From Branchipolynoe longqiensis (Eukaryota > Annelida > Polychaeta > Phyllodocida > Polynoidae): a DNA stretch of 64,000 bases. Under the pieces are notes generated by a model. It was not told where the DNA came from. It worked only from the letters and a program-made list of their open reading frames with translations, and made no database searches. The DNA is taken from contig JASIRB010003129.1 in assembly GCA_030323885.1 (NCBI GenBank), forward strand, positions 1-64,000, given 5' to 3'. Shown here piece by piece: positions 32,052 to 42,254 of the stretch. Each line of letters starts with the position of its first letter. Position 1 is the stretch's first letter. The position numbers and the translations under genes were made by a program.

Positions 32052-33784
32052 TCATCATCATCATGCTGTCGGTCGCGATGCGACAAAGACTGCTTTCATT
32101 ACTTGACTGCCGCTTTCCATTTAGCTCTCTGCTGTGAGAGTTGCGTCCATGAGTCGGTCTTAATGTCTCTCAGCTTCAGGTTTCTCTTGATGGTATCTTT
32201 GAACCGGAGACGGGGGCGCCCTCTCTTTCTGTAGCCAGAAGACAGTTGAGAATAGAGGATCTGCTTTGGTAGCCTGTCTGATGACATCCTCATGAGGTGT
32301 CCAGTCCACCGGAGATTCTTTTTGATCAGAAGATCTTCCATAGAGGGCAGCCCCATCCGTTCGAGTATTTCCTTATTCGTCACTTTGTCCTTCCAGGTTA
32401 GCCTCATGATTGAACGCAGATGTCGCATCATGAAGGCATGCAGCTTTTTCACCTGCTGTCTGTACACTGTCCAGGCCTCGGCTCCGTATAGTAGGGTGGA
32501 TAGCATGATTGCGCGGTAGATCTTACCTTTGACCCGAATGGACACATGGTGGTTGTTCCAGAGGATCTGGCGTAGTCGGCCGAAAGATGCGCTAGCCTTG
32601 GCCATCCTCCTCTGTGTCTCAGCATCAATGCGTCGATCACTTGATATAGTGCTTCCGAGATAGGTGAATTCCGGAACAGAGTTCAGCTTGTTTCTGTCAA
32701 CCATGATCTCCTCCTCTCGGGTTCTTGTAGAGTTGGGTTGGTACAGCACCTCCGTCTTCTTGATGTTAATTTTCAGGCCAAACTTCTTTGATGCATCGGA
32801 GAAAGCGTCCACTATTTTCTGGGTCTCTTCAGCAGAGTGGGCAACCAGTGCACTGTCATCTGCGAATAGTAGCTCTCTCACCAGTATCTGAGTAGTCTTG
32901 GTCTTCGCTCTGAAGTGTGCGACATTGAATAGGTCAGCGCTCTGTCTGGACTGTATATAGATGCCATCCCCCATGTCTCGGAAAGCCTCGTCTAGCATTG
33001 CTGATAGGAAGATGGAGAAGAGCGTGGGGGCCAGTACACAACCTTGCTTGACCCCATTGGTAACCCCAAACGATTCCGAGACTTCCCCTCCAGCACTAAC
33101 GTTCGCCATCATTCCTGTATGTAGAGCCTCGATCATAGTTGTGAACTTCTCTGGGCATCCGTACTTCCTCAGTAGCTGCCATAGCCCGGTCCTCCCGACT
33201 GTATCAAATGCCTTAGTGAAATCGACAAATACCATGTACAGTGGTCGGTCCTGCTCAATGCACTTTTCTTGTAGCTGTCGGAGACAAAATATCATATCCA
33301 CAGTGCTCCGGTTACCTCTGAAGCCACACTGTGACTCCGGAACTACACCAGGTGTTATGTGAATAGATAGTCTGTTGAGTAGGATCCTGGCGAAGATCTT
33401 CCCTGCTATGGCAAGAAGAGAGATTCCTCTCGTGTTTTGTGCGGTTGTACATTTCATGAAAGCTGCCTGCAAAAGTGTTGAAGTGCTGCTGGCTTTTGCA
33501 AGTTACCAGCGGCACTCTCTCGGGGAGCAAATAGAGGTTTCACACCGGCAAGAACATGTCAAGACAGGCGCAAAACTATTTGTCCCTGCAGTGGCTGGTC
33601 GGGAGATGTTGGGAGTTCCATACATCAACCGCCCTTAATGCTGCCACAGTGACATGGTTTTCTGTTTAGGGTTTGCTCCCTTAGCCTTCGGTTCTGTCAA
33701 GGACCTGTACCACAAGGCAGTGGTTTAGAACTCTGCAAGGCAGAGGCGTCAAACTCCCTGAGGTATTGCTATACCTGCATACCT
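32052..33784 (-). mobile_element. LINE with (ATG)n tail, copy 2, endonuclease deleted
   Basis: A 1.7-kb element. On the minus strand: a 330-bp 5' module ending CATGAAATG (33450-33458), then directly the reverse transcriptase, a short 3' end GCAGTCTTTGTCGCATCGCG and (ATGATG)n. ATTTTCTAGTTCCA at 32038-32051 and 33785-33798 is a perfect 14-bp target duplication. The endonuclease and the N-terminal part of the RT are absent. The clade is probably RTE- or Ingi-like, judged from the protein tail and ATG repeat; not certain. Confidence 0.9.
32099..33436 (-). pseudogene. Reverse transcriptase of the LINE, N-terminally truncated
   Basis: About 445 open codons without a stop. RT blocks in order: GISLLAIAGKIFARILLNRL, PESQCGFRGNRSTVDMIF, VDFTKAFDTVGR (catalytic Asp of motif A), GVKQGCVLAPTLFSIFL, LFADDSALVAHS (F-A-D-D catalytic box), FGLKINIKKTEVL, YLGSTIS, LLYGAEAW, and a C-terminal LRWTGHLMRMSSDRLPKQ with GRPRLRFKD. 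The frame enters from the 5' module without a credible start codon. No apurinic endonuclease lies upstream, so the element cannot retrotranspose alone. The intact frame suggests recent insertion or help in trans. Confidence 0.88.
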
Positions 33785-34165
33785 ATTTTCTAGTTCCACA
33801 TATGTCATTAACCATAGGATATAAATAAAAACATGAATAAGTAAAACTGACTCTGGCTATGTCGCTAACACTAGTCTGAGTGCCCAGATTTCTCTAAATC
33901 TAAATGCACATGGCATAAGATGTGCTGATTATATTGATGTAATTGCATTGCTGTATAAAAGATTAATATCTTGATTTATTATATATATTGTTTTAGTTGG
34001 TATTCTATGTACCAAACAAGAGCTGAGATGAGCTGAAACTAGCACATTTCATAGCTGCACCGAGTGTATTAGCATGTGCCATGTGCTTCTCGCAGGTTTG
34101 ATTTTCTTCCACGCATCCCACAATACACCGCGTGGCTGGAATGGTGATGTAGTCTATAGTAGAGG

Positions 34166-34569
34166 CTTACATTCTAAGCTTAGTGGATGTAGTCAGCTTC
34201 AGGAGCAAACGCAGGGGGGGGTTTCCTAGTTGCCCGGAGCCCCCCCCCCCCCCCCCCCCCCTCCCCAATTTTTAATCAGAGTATACATCGACTTGCGAGC
34301 ACACAATTCATGAATTGCTTAAAGACGCGAATTGCATTACAAACGGAAATGGGGGGGGTGCGAGTGAGAAAAAAATTAGGAACCCCCGAAAGGTCAAATC
34401 TGAAACTCGATTTATAGGCCTACCTGCTTACAGGTCGGTCTGCCATTTTTGGAGCATCCCCTCCTGACTTTCTGAGATTGCCCCTTAGCTTTTAGGTCAA
34501 ATCGGATGGCAGCAGTATGGACATTTAAAAGGTGTTACCCGGGAACGACCCTATAAGGCCAAATAAAAA
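34166..34569. other. No gene; long G and C runs
   Basis: A G8 run at 34207 and a C24-25 run at 34237-34261. A further G7 run near 34351. Run lengths are prone to assembly error. Confidence 0.5.
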
Positions 34570-34905
34570 TTAAAAAATTAATTGGCGATCGTCCTTTTAA
34601 TCACACAAATCAGGGTCGGGCGGTCAGTTTTACTTGTTTAAAAAAGATTCTGGCATGTGATTTTGACATAGGCGTATTACATAACGGGATGCGATGGCCG
34701 AATGAGTTGAGCATCCGCCTCCCGTTCTGGTAGGTCGTGGGATTCGTACTCCTGGGTTCAAACTTGCCAAGTCAAACCGATGACGTAAAAATTGATACAA
34801 TAGTTTAATTGCTGCTAACTCGACACATTTTTAACAGTTAAACAAACAAAAATCAGTGCCGAACGATTTTTCAGGCACGGGCGGGGACGATCACCAATTT
34901 TTGTT
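34570..34905 (+). mobile_element. SINE-A3: tRNA-like head inside inverted repeats
   Basis: The ends are AATTGGCGATCGTCC and, reversed, AATTGGTGATCGTCC. Between them: AAATCAGGGTCGGGCGG, the SINE-A head (GATGGCCGAATGAGTTGAGC, B box GGGTTCAAACT), AAACCGATGACGTAAAAATT, TTTAATTGCTGCTA, TTAACAGTTAAACAAAC and GGCACGGGCGG. The sister copy is at 28607-28940. Confidence 0.7.
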
Positions 34906-35059
34906 GGGGGGGGGGGAGGGTTAAGGTTGCTAGCACACCGGACAAACTGAACTTTGTTGTCCTTACACGTAGGCCCTATAGTTTGTGTGTGTTCTTGTGT
35001 GTGTTTTGAAAGGGTTAAACAAAAATTCACAAGAAAAACTGTAAATCTAAGAATAAAGA

Positions 35060-35222
35060 AATAATGTGACTGAGTGGGATATCGGGTCATGGTACTGACG
35101 GCCTGATTTCTCAGTGGGGCAGCACTATAAAGTCGTTACGAGTGTGCACTGTCACAAGTTGATACCCATCCTGATATGACATTAGATGTTGCCAGGACGT
35201 CAAACTCAAACAATCAACCAAC
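35060..35222 (+). mobile_element. SINE-A1, 3' half
   Basis: From GTGACTGAGTGGGATATCGG to GATGTTGCCAGGACGTCAAA and a CAAACAATCAACC tail; 5' truncated. Confidence 0.75.
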
Positions 35223-35240
35223 CAAATGTAGGCCCCTATC

Positions 35241-35737
35241 TTAAAGTTGCATAGTCCGATGGTTTTGCGTTTTGGTAATTTTTCTGAGATAAATATATTA
35301 AATTGATCGTTATAATCTACCTTATTTCAGGTTGAAGTAACTTTTATTTTAAATGGATAAGTTTTGAAATATTTGAAATTCAATCATGTAAACTTAGTTT
35401 TGGCAAGCACGCCAAAACTCTGACACTATAGGCTTCAATAGTAATGTAAGATATGAACGAACCCGTTGAGTTGCATATGAGAATTCACTTTATTATCCGG
35501 CGACCTTCACCACTACAACTTCCGTGACCTCTCGTGACCCGACGCCACCACCGCGCTACGCACGACACTCACATACACTACACTAACAGGTTATATTAAA
35601 TTGTCTCAGTGTTCCCTTCTATGTGCCAATAAATGCTTAATGTGTGCATCAATATCTAAGTTTGATATGTAGAGTTAAATCTATATCATTATTTTGGTTT
35701 TGAAAATTTGATGCTTCATCGGACTATGCAGCTTTAA
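35241..35737 (+). mobile_element. MITE-1 with a central insert
   Basis: Both TTAA ends are intact. The central palindrome reads TTTTGGCAAGCACGCCAAAA. After GGCTTCAATAGTAATG an insert of about 130 bp (35450-35585, CCGGCGACCTTCACC) precedes the right arm. Confidence 0.8.
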
Positions 35738-35761
35738 TTAACCAAACATTCCTACACCCAG

Positions 35762-35904
35762 TAGGTAGGGACTGATCTACCCAGAACCATTAGACTTTAA
35801 AGTGTATACTTGACACTACCTAGCCTGGAACTCGGCATTAGTCTGATAGCAAAGAGCATTGGAATGAGGAGAAAAAAACATGTTTGTGATCGATCAACCC
35901 GAAA
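35762..35904 (+). mobile_element. SINE-A2, head eroded, next to MITE-1
   Basis: Retains CTACCTAGCCTGGAACTCGG, GCATTGGAATGAGGAG and a GATCGATCAACCC end. The MITE-1 that follows lacks its first bases. Confidence 0.6.
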
Positions 35905-35924
35905 CTGCATAGTCCGTTAAGTCA

Positions 35925-36374
35925 TTGTCACACCGCACCGGATTGGGGGAAACAGACAAGAACCGGACACTGTCCGGGTGTGTACGGCGATGTCCGGGTA
36001 CCGTGCGGTAACCATCTGCCGGTGTCCGGTGGTATCCGGCAGTCTCGGTACAAGTTTTGAACGTGTTCAAAACTTCTGCCGGACACCGCCGGACTGATGT
36101 GTCCGATTGGTGTCCGGTTTGTCTGGTACCCATCCGTTCATGTCCAGTTTGTCCGTTGTCCGGTACATGTCCGGTACCCATCCATTACGTGTCCGGTTCT
36201 CGTCCGGTACATGTACGGTACATGTACGTTACTTATCCGGTTGTCCGGCGGCAATTAACCCAATTTTACACTCCATTTCGATACATTTCAATAGATTTCT
36301 TCCGCTGGAGAGCACCGGATGAGAAAATTATATTTTCGACAGTCTCCAGTGCTCAGTCCGGTTAGGTGTGACAA
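35925..36374. mobile_element. Foldback element F13 rich in TCCGGT words
   Basis: The ends are TTGTCACACCGCACCGGA and, reversed, TTGTCACACCTAACCGGA. The interior repeats GTCCGGTA and CATGTCCGG words, with a hairpin GTTTTGAACGTGTTCAAAAC at the centre. The TGTCACAC terminus resembles F5. Confidence 0.75.
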
Positions 36375-36505
36375 TAGATTTAAAAGCATAACATTGTCGA
36401 AACCAAGGCACTTATCTAGACTAGAACCTACATTTTCAACTTCGATACTGTTGCACTTATTAAGCATTTATTGCAACACCGAAGGGCATACTAAGTCAAT
36501 TTAAT

Positions 36506-36827
36506 CGATTTTTTGTTTGTTTGTTGTTTTCCATCCTAGCAACATCTAAGGTCATATCAGGGCGGGTACCAACTTGTGACAATACGCACTCATGGCGATT
36601 TTATAGTGCTGCCCCACTGGGAAATCAGGCCGCCGGCACCATGACCCAATATCCCGACACCGAGCTAACCAGTCCTTGCCCTATCCTAATAATGCTGAGC
36701 ACCATGCTAGGAAGCGACAAGTATCAATTTTTAAGTCATTGGTTTGACTCGACCGGGAACTGAACTCGCCAACTCCCGATCTTCCGCACGCGAGGCCTGT
36801 GCTCTACCGATTCAGCCACCGCACCCG
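36506..36827 (-). mobile_element. SINE-A1, full length, in MITE-1
   Basis: The tail begins TTTTTGTTTGTTTGTTG on the plus strand and the head ends GCCACCGCACCCG. GTCAATTTAAT (36495-36505) and GTCAGTTTAAT (36828-36838) form the target duplication, with one change. Confidence 0.85.
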
Positions 36828-37124
36828 GTCAGTTTAATACAACATGTCACTGCTGCAGCCTATCGGATCAGAGTTTTGACAAGTACAACAAAATTGACTT
36901 TGATAGGCTTACACTTCAAATATATCCCAAGTTGGTCACTTTGAAGTTAAAGTTACTTTAAACTAAAGGAAGATAGATTATATCGATTAATTTAAAGCTG
37001 CATAGTCCTATGAAACATCACATTTTCAAAACTAAAACAATTATCTAGAATTGATTCTGCATATCTAACTTAAATACTGATGCATTTATTAAGCATTTGT
37101 TGTTACACATAAATAGTGAAATAG

Positions 37125-37617
37125 CGAACGGTAGACAAGAAGTGTGAACACTTATTTGTCTCTCATTTTTGCTTGAGTGCAAGTAAATAAGCAACACAAA
37201 GAATAATTAGTAGCATGTGGTGAATAAGGAGTAAAATTTCCCTGGATCATGAGTCCATGCGTTTTCTAATCTGTTCTTGTATGAATTTATTGACTCAGCA
37301 TCAATAACATTTTGTGCGAGACGGTTCCATATATTTATGATCCTGTGTTGCCTTAACTTTGAAATGGCTCTGGGTTTTACTAGTTTGAGAGTATGGCCCC
37401 GACTGCCTTCTCTTTTATTCAAGGTGAAAAATTGGTTCATATCTATTTCATCAAAACCTTTCATAATTTTAAATTCTTCAATTATGTCACTTCTTTTCCT
37501 TCTGTAGGAAGTTTCAATTCCCTAAGCCTTTGTTCATAGGGTAAGTCCTTTATAACTGCAACTAATTTTGTTGCACGTCTCTGAACCTTTTCAATCTCCA
37601 GAATATCTTTCAAAATG
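37125..37617 (-). mobile_element. CR1-like LINE 3' fragment
   Basis: The minus strand encodes ...EIEKVQRRATKLVAVIKDLP and YEQRLRELKLPT, then with a frameshift near 37510 ...FDEIDMNQFFTLNKREG, ...RGHTLKLVKPRA and IINIWNRLAQNVIDAESINS. These are the conserved C-terminal blocks of CR1/jockey reverse transcriptases. The 3' untranslated end has the hairpin AAGTGTGAACACTT. At its 5' side it is fused to a tRNA copy. Confidence 0.8.
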
Positions 37618-37619
37618 GT

Positions 37620-37691
37620 TAGCAGAGCGAGGTTTCGATCCTCGGACCTCTGGGTTATGGGCCCAGCACGCTTCCACTGCGCCACTCTGCT
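37620..37691 (-). pseudogene. Retrocopy of initiator tRNA-Met fused to LINE
   Basis: All 72 nt match the gene at 30103-30174, including anticodon CAT. The match continues into the 5-nt leader (TATAC) and the trailer AACCATTTT, then stops exactly where Pol III would terminate, and LINE sequence begins (GAAAGATATTCTGG). The structure is that of a reverse-transcribed primary tRNA transcript joined to a LINE. The internal promoter is intact but the terminator is reduced to four T, so expression is possible but unproven. Confidence 0.85.
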
Positions 37692-37920
37692 GTATAGGAA
37701 TAGAGAGGCAATTTATGCTAAAGCCTATGGTGTCAGAATCTTGGCATGCTTACCAAAACTAATTTGAGATGTTAGCACTTCAAATATCTCAAAACTTATC
37801 CATTTAAAATAAACAGTTCTTAACACTAAAGTAATGTGGATTATAACAATCAGTTTAATATATTTATCTCAGAAAAAAAAAATGACAGAAACTGCAAATC
37901 ATCGGACTATGAAACTTTAA

Positions 37921-38357
37921 TACAGTTATCACAGAAAATGACAAAAACTCTAAACCACCCAGATTATTCAAATATAATCAACGAATATGAGAAACAAACC
38001 AAAAGGTCCCCCACATGACTGCTACGTCTCCGCGACCAGCTGGTCGAGGAGATTGACAGACCGAGCTGGCTTTGAGCACACCCGCCGCGACACCTAGCGT
38101 CGCCCGCTGACACTAAGGCCCTCTCCCAGTTCAAGGGCTCGCACCCAGGTGGCGCGGTCGTGTCGCCAGCTCCCGCCATCTGGTGACAAACACGCGCGAC
38201 TGTGATTGATCAACACAGGTCATGTGACATCCTAATCAAATAAGCCATCTATCTATACATGGATACGGGAAGGAGACATGGACCTACATGTGTTCAACAA
38301 CCCCCTACTCCCCAGTGAGGTACATAATTAGGCTTGATGCATCTGTGTACATGCGTA
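37921..38357. other. No gene seen
   Basis: A GC-rich patch at 38020-38180 (CCGCCGCGACACCTAGCGTC) lies in AT-rich flanks. No domain or element edges recognised. Confidence 0.4.
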
Positions 38358-38704
38358 TTAAAGTTTCATAATCCGATGGTTTTGAATTTCTGTATTTTTT
38401 CTGAGGTAAATATATTAGAGCGATCTACTTTACATTAGTTCAAAGTTGCTTGTGTTTTAAATGGTAAACTTTTGAGATATTTTGAGTGCAAACATGGAAA
38501 ATTAGTTTTGGCAAGCTTGCCAAAACTCTGACACCATAGACTTCTGCAGAAACAGGTTCGTGTTAAATTGACTCAGTATTGCCTTCTACGCAGAAACAAA
38601 TGCTTAATAAGTGCATCAGTATCTAAGTTAGATATGTCAAATCAAATTTAGATAATTGGTTTGGTTTTGAAAATTTGATATTTCATCGGACTATGCAGCT
38701 TTAA
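38358..38704 (+). mobile_element. MITE-1, complete
   Basis: A 347-bp reference copy. TTAA ends, left CATAATCCGATGG, perfect central palindrome TTTTGGCAAGCTTGCCAAAA, GACACCATAGACTTCTGC, CTAAGTTAGATATG, right CATCGGACTATGCAGCTTTAA-type end. No coding capacity. Confidence 0.88.
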
Positions 38705-38715
38705 CATGAAGGGTA

Positions 38716-39070
38716 GTAGTGATCTTAGATGGTGCTAGGACGTAAAACAACAACACACAAACTGAAGGGTAGTTTTCTGTAGTTATCAGCTGTCCAATTA
38801 ACATTAATTAAATAAAAGGTTCTATTAAATTTACTTAGTATTTCCTTCTATGCAGCAACAAATGCTTAATATGTGTATCATTATTTAGATCGGACATGTA
38901 TAATATCAAATTTAGGCCCTCGGTAGTGATAGTTTCTATTAAATTAATCTGGTATTCCTTTCTATGCAGTAACAAATGATTAATAAGTGCACGACTGTCT
39001 AAGTTGGGTGTGGAGAATCAAATCTCGATCAGTGTTTTGGTTTAGAAAGATTATGTTTTTGGTTGGCGTC
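38716..39070 (+). repeat. SINE-A tail and two right-half MITE-1 pieces
   Basis: The SINE-A tail (GGTGCTAGGACGTAAAACAA) at 38728-38760 is followed by two successive MITE-1 right-half pieces (GTTCTATTAAATTTACTTAG and TTTCTATTAAATTAATCTGG, each with CAACAAATG or CAAATGATT), about 130 bp apart. Confidence 0.6.
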
Positions 39071-39233
39071 AACGGGAAGGATGCAATCAACATTTGTGAT
39101 AAAAGTTTAATATAAGTTATAACACTATTTGCAACACTATAAACATATACTCCAAAACAGTGTAGACCTAAATAGAAATGTTAATATCTATATATAATAT
39201 TAATATGAATATATACTATGTATATATACTATG

Positions 39234-39712
39234 TATGGGTCAGGTTCACGAAAAAAGGCCAATTGGGGGAAGTTGTCAGCGGCGATCATTGGATGTCGGC
39301 ATCGATCGTCATAATTATAGTTTAGCATTGACAGAGGTATTGGAAAGTCCTTAAATTTATCCTGAATGTAAAGGTAGAGAAAATACAACAACCTTATTTG
39401 TCTCTAGGATAATTTAATATAAAACAAAGAAATGCACTACACTTTAAGAATTGCGACACCGACTTCTGTTAAAGTTGTCAGCGTCGATCATTGGATGTCG
39501 GCGTCGATCGTCATAATTATAGTTTGGCATTGACAGCGGCATTGGAAAGTCCTTAAATTTATCCTGAATGTAAAGGTAGAGAAAATACAACCTTATTTGT
39601 TTCTAGGATAATTTAATATAAAACAAAGAAATGCAGTACACTTTAAGAATTGTGACGCCGACATCTTAAATAAACCACCAATTGGCCCATTTTCGAGAGG
39701 CTGACTCGTATA
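39234..39712. mobile_element. TA-flanked foldback F3b with duplicated core
   Basis: The ends are TATGGGTCAGGTTCACG and, reversed, TATACGAGTCAGCCTCTCG, both continuing to GGCCAATTGG. The core of about 203 bp (AGTTGTCAGCGGCGATCATT, CATAATTATAGTTTAGCATT, GGATAATTTAATATAAAAC) occurs twice in tandem. The sister at 51549-51827 has one core. Confidence 0.8.
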
Positions 39713-39863
39713 CATAATATGTATATATAATATGCATATATAATATGTATATATAATATGTACACATCATATGTGTATATCATATGTATATATCATATCT
39801 ATATATAATATCTATATATAATATGTACGCATAATATTATATATATATATGTCTTCTTTAAGT
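39713..39863. repeat. AT repeat (ATATGTATAT)n
   Basis: Alternating CATATGTATA and ATATAATATG units. Confidence 0.7.
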
Positions 39864-39870
39864 GTTAACA

Positions 39871-40205
39871 GTTTGCTTGTTGTTGTTTTACATCCTAGCA
39901 ACATCTAAGGTCATATCAGGACGGGTACCGACTTGTGACAGTGCGCACTCATGGCGACTTTATAGTGCTGTCCCACTGGGAAACCAGGCCGCCGCCACCA
40001 TGACCTGATATCCCACTCAGTCACATTATCCTGACACTGAGCACACCAGTCCTTGCCCTATCCTAATAATGCCGAGCGCCTGGCTAGGAAGCAACAAGTA
40101 TCAATTTTAAAGTCATTGGTTTGACTCGACCGGGACTCGAACCCACGACCCCACGATCTACCAGCATGGGAGACGGACGCTCTAACTCATTCGGCCATCC
40201 CGTCT
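39871..40205 (-). mobile_element. SINE-A1, full length
   Basis: Complete from tail (GTTGTTGTTTTACATCCTAG on plus) to head (CATTCGGCCATCCCGTC). GTTAACA at 39864-39870 and 40206-40212 is the target duplication. Head B box and A box are both intact. Confidence 0.88.
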
Positions 40206-40212
40206 GTTAACA

Positions 40213-40769
40213 ATAATCCTACGTAGACATTCCTCACCTATATTTGTAAGCACCCTATTGCATCACAGTATTGTCAGTTACGTATTACAACTATTATGTC
40301 ATGTATGTGCTTAACTGCACTCACTCTAAGTGCATCTATTGAGGCCAAATTCCAGCAGGATGCGTCCACTTGGGCCAAACTCCTGCCATCTGTTGCATAA
40401 TCTCGTGTATATACTGGTCCGGGCCATCGCTCCAGGCCCTATATCTGGCGCGGATAGCACTAGACATCTTGTCATGTGGGTTTAGCCTTGTTTCTTTACT
40501 CACATAAATATGTATTATTTTTACCATAGGGCAATAAATATTATGTATGTATGTTTTATGCATGTGTGTATTTATGTATGGGTGTGTGTACGTATGTATG
40601 CATAGAAACGGTATCATAAGATACTACTTTTATAGGTGTACATGTGAGACCTCTCTATTAATGTAAAACATGAACAAATTTGAGAGTTCCTGAGAACAAC
40701 TGAACTGCATTGTCTCTTGTAATTTTAGCTATTCATCGTGAGTTAAAGTTTGCTGTTAGTTAACAACAA
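40213..40769. other. No gene seen in 560 bp
   Basis: TATGTATG-type simple sequence at 40540-40600; a 93-codon minus-strand frame has no recognisable domain. Confidence 0.4.
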
Positions 40770-41975
40770 TTTAACCACCTAAGTGTTGGTGTGTGCTGAT
40801 ATGTACTGGTGGGTGCTGGTGTGTTTTGGTGGGTGCTGGCGGGTACTGGTACTAGTAGTAGTGTTGGTGGGTGTTGGTGTATGTTGATGTGTTGGTGTTT
40901 GTTGATGTGTTGGTGTTTGTTGATGTGTGTTGATGTGTGTTGATGTTGTTGGTGTGTGTTGATGTGTTTTGGTGTGTGTTGATGTGTGTTGGTGTTTGTT
41001 GATGTATGTTGGTATTTGTTGATGTGCGTTGGTGTTTGTTGGTGTGTGTTGGTGTTTGTTGATGTGTGCTGGTGTTGATGTGTGTTTGTGTTTGTTGATG
41101 TGGGTTGGTGTTCGTTGATGTGTGTTGGTGTTTGTTGATGTATGTTGGCGTTTGTTGATGTGTGTTGATGTGTATTTGCGTTTGTTGATGTGTGTTGGTG
41201 TTTGTTGATGTGTCTTTTGGTGTGTTGGTGTGTTTTGGTGTGTGCTGATGTTGGTTGGTGTTTGTTGAGGTGTGTTGGTATTTGTTGATGTGTGTTGATG
41301 TGTGTTGGTGTTTGTTGATGTGTGTTGGTGTTTGTTGATGTGTGTTGGTGTTTGTTGATGTGTGTTGATGTGTGTTGGTGTGTTTTGGTTGTGTTGATGT
41401 GTGTTGGTGTGTGTTGATGTGTGTTGGTGTTTGTTGACGTGTGTTGGTGTTTGTTGATGTGTGTTGGTGTCTGTTGATGTGTGCTGGTGTTGATGTGTGT
41501 TGGTGTTTGTTGATGTGTGTTGGTGTTTGTTGAGGTGTGTTGGTGTTTGTTGATGTGTCTTGGTGTTTGTTGATGTGTGTTTGTGTGTGTTGAGGTGTGT
41601 TGGTGTTTGTTGATGTGTGTTGGTGTTTGTTGACGTGTGTTGGTGTTTGTTGATGTGTGTTGGTGTGTGTTGATCTGTGTTGATGTGTGTTGGTGTTTGT
41701 TGATGTGTGTTGGCGTGTTTTGATGTGTGTTGGTGTTTGTTGACGTGTGTTGGTGTTTGTTGATGTGTGTTGGTGTTTGTTGATGTGTGCTGGTGTTGAT
41801 GTGTGTTGGTGTTTGTTTATGTGTGTTGGTGTTTGTTGATGTGTCTTGGTGTTTGTTGATGTGTGTTGGTGTTTGTTGATGTGTGTTGGTGTTTGTTGAT
41901 GTGTGTTGGTGTATAATGGTGTGTGTTTTGGTGTGTGGTGGTGTTGATGTGTGTTGATTGGTGTCCAATGGTGTG
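40770..41975. repeat. 1.2-kb GT minisatellite, 18-bp unit
   Basis: Imperfect units of TGTTGATGTGTGTTGGTG/TTTG on the plus strand, almost free of C. On the minus strand two overlapping frames of about 400 and 380 codons are open and encode His/Thr/Asn/Gln-only peptide, because the 18-bp unit keeps phase. No other coding signal exists. It lies beside a truncated MITE-1. Confidence 0.88.
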
Positions 41976-41979
41976 GGGA

Positions 41980-42159
41980 TATTTTAACGTGCTTGCCCAA
42001 ATTAATTTAGGATGTTTTCACTTCAAATATCTCCAAATTAAGCCATTTAAAATAAAAGTGACTTCAAACTAAAATACAGTTGATCATAACAATCACCCTA
42101 ATGTATCTATCTCAGAAAATTGCAGAAACTCAAAGCCATCGGACTATGCAACTTTAATG
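41980..42159 (-). mobile_element. MITE-1, truncated at the GT minisatellite
   Basis: Contains TTTAAAATAAAAGTGACTTC, TATCTATCTCAGAAAAT and the terminus CCATCGGACTATGCAACTTT. The other half is missing where the minisatellite begins. Confidence 0.75.
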
Positions 42160-42254
42160 GGAGACCTATTGAGGGGAGTCGGGTGTGGAGAGGGATTCAA
42201 TTAACATATAATATGGGTGTGTGTGACGAAGGAATCTCAACTGTTCACGCTACT

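Larger units (their letters stand above)
31861..34165. mobile_element. Second F10-related repeat, split by a LINE
   Basis: The parts 31950-32051 and 33785-34165 join into one copy (TCAGAGAAATATATAACC, ACTGACTCTGGCTATG, TGAGCTGAAACTAGCAC, ending GTGATGTAGTCTATAG). The LINE at 32052-33784 interrupts it, bracketed by a 14-bp target duplication. Confidence 0.65.
35905..36985 (-). mobile_element. MITE-1 carrying two nested elements
   Basis: Pieces 35905-35924, 36375-36505 and 36828-36990 join into one inverted-orientation MITE-1. The inserts are an F13 foldback and a SINE-A1. The order of events is MITE-1 first, then the two insertions. Confidence 0.7.
36992..37920 (-). mobile_element. MITE-1 carrying a tRNA/LINE chimera
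   Basis: The ends are TTAAAGCTGCATAGTCCTAT and ATCGGACTATGAAACTTTAA. The MITE is interrupted between about 37124 (ACACATAAATAG) and 37697 (GGAATAGAGAGGC); AATAG beside both edges may be a short target duplication. Confidence 0.75.

Noticed and set aside
37207..37507. Plus-strand frames around 37.2-37.5 kb as genes
   Set aside because: Antisense of the CR1-like LINE fragment.
40760..42000. Two overlapping minus-strand open frames of about 400 and 380 codons
   Set aside because: They translate an 18-bp GT minisatellite; composition is limited to His, Thr, Asn, Gln, Pro, Ser and Lys with no domain, and two frames are open at once.
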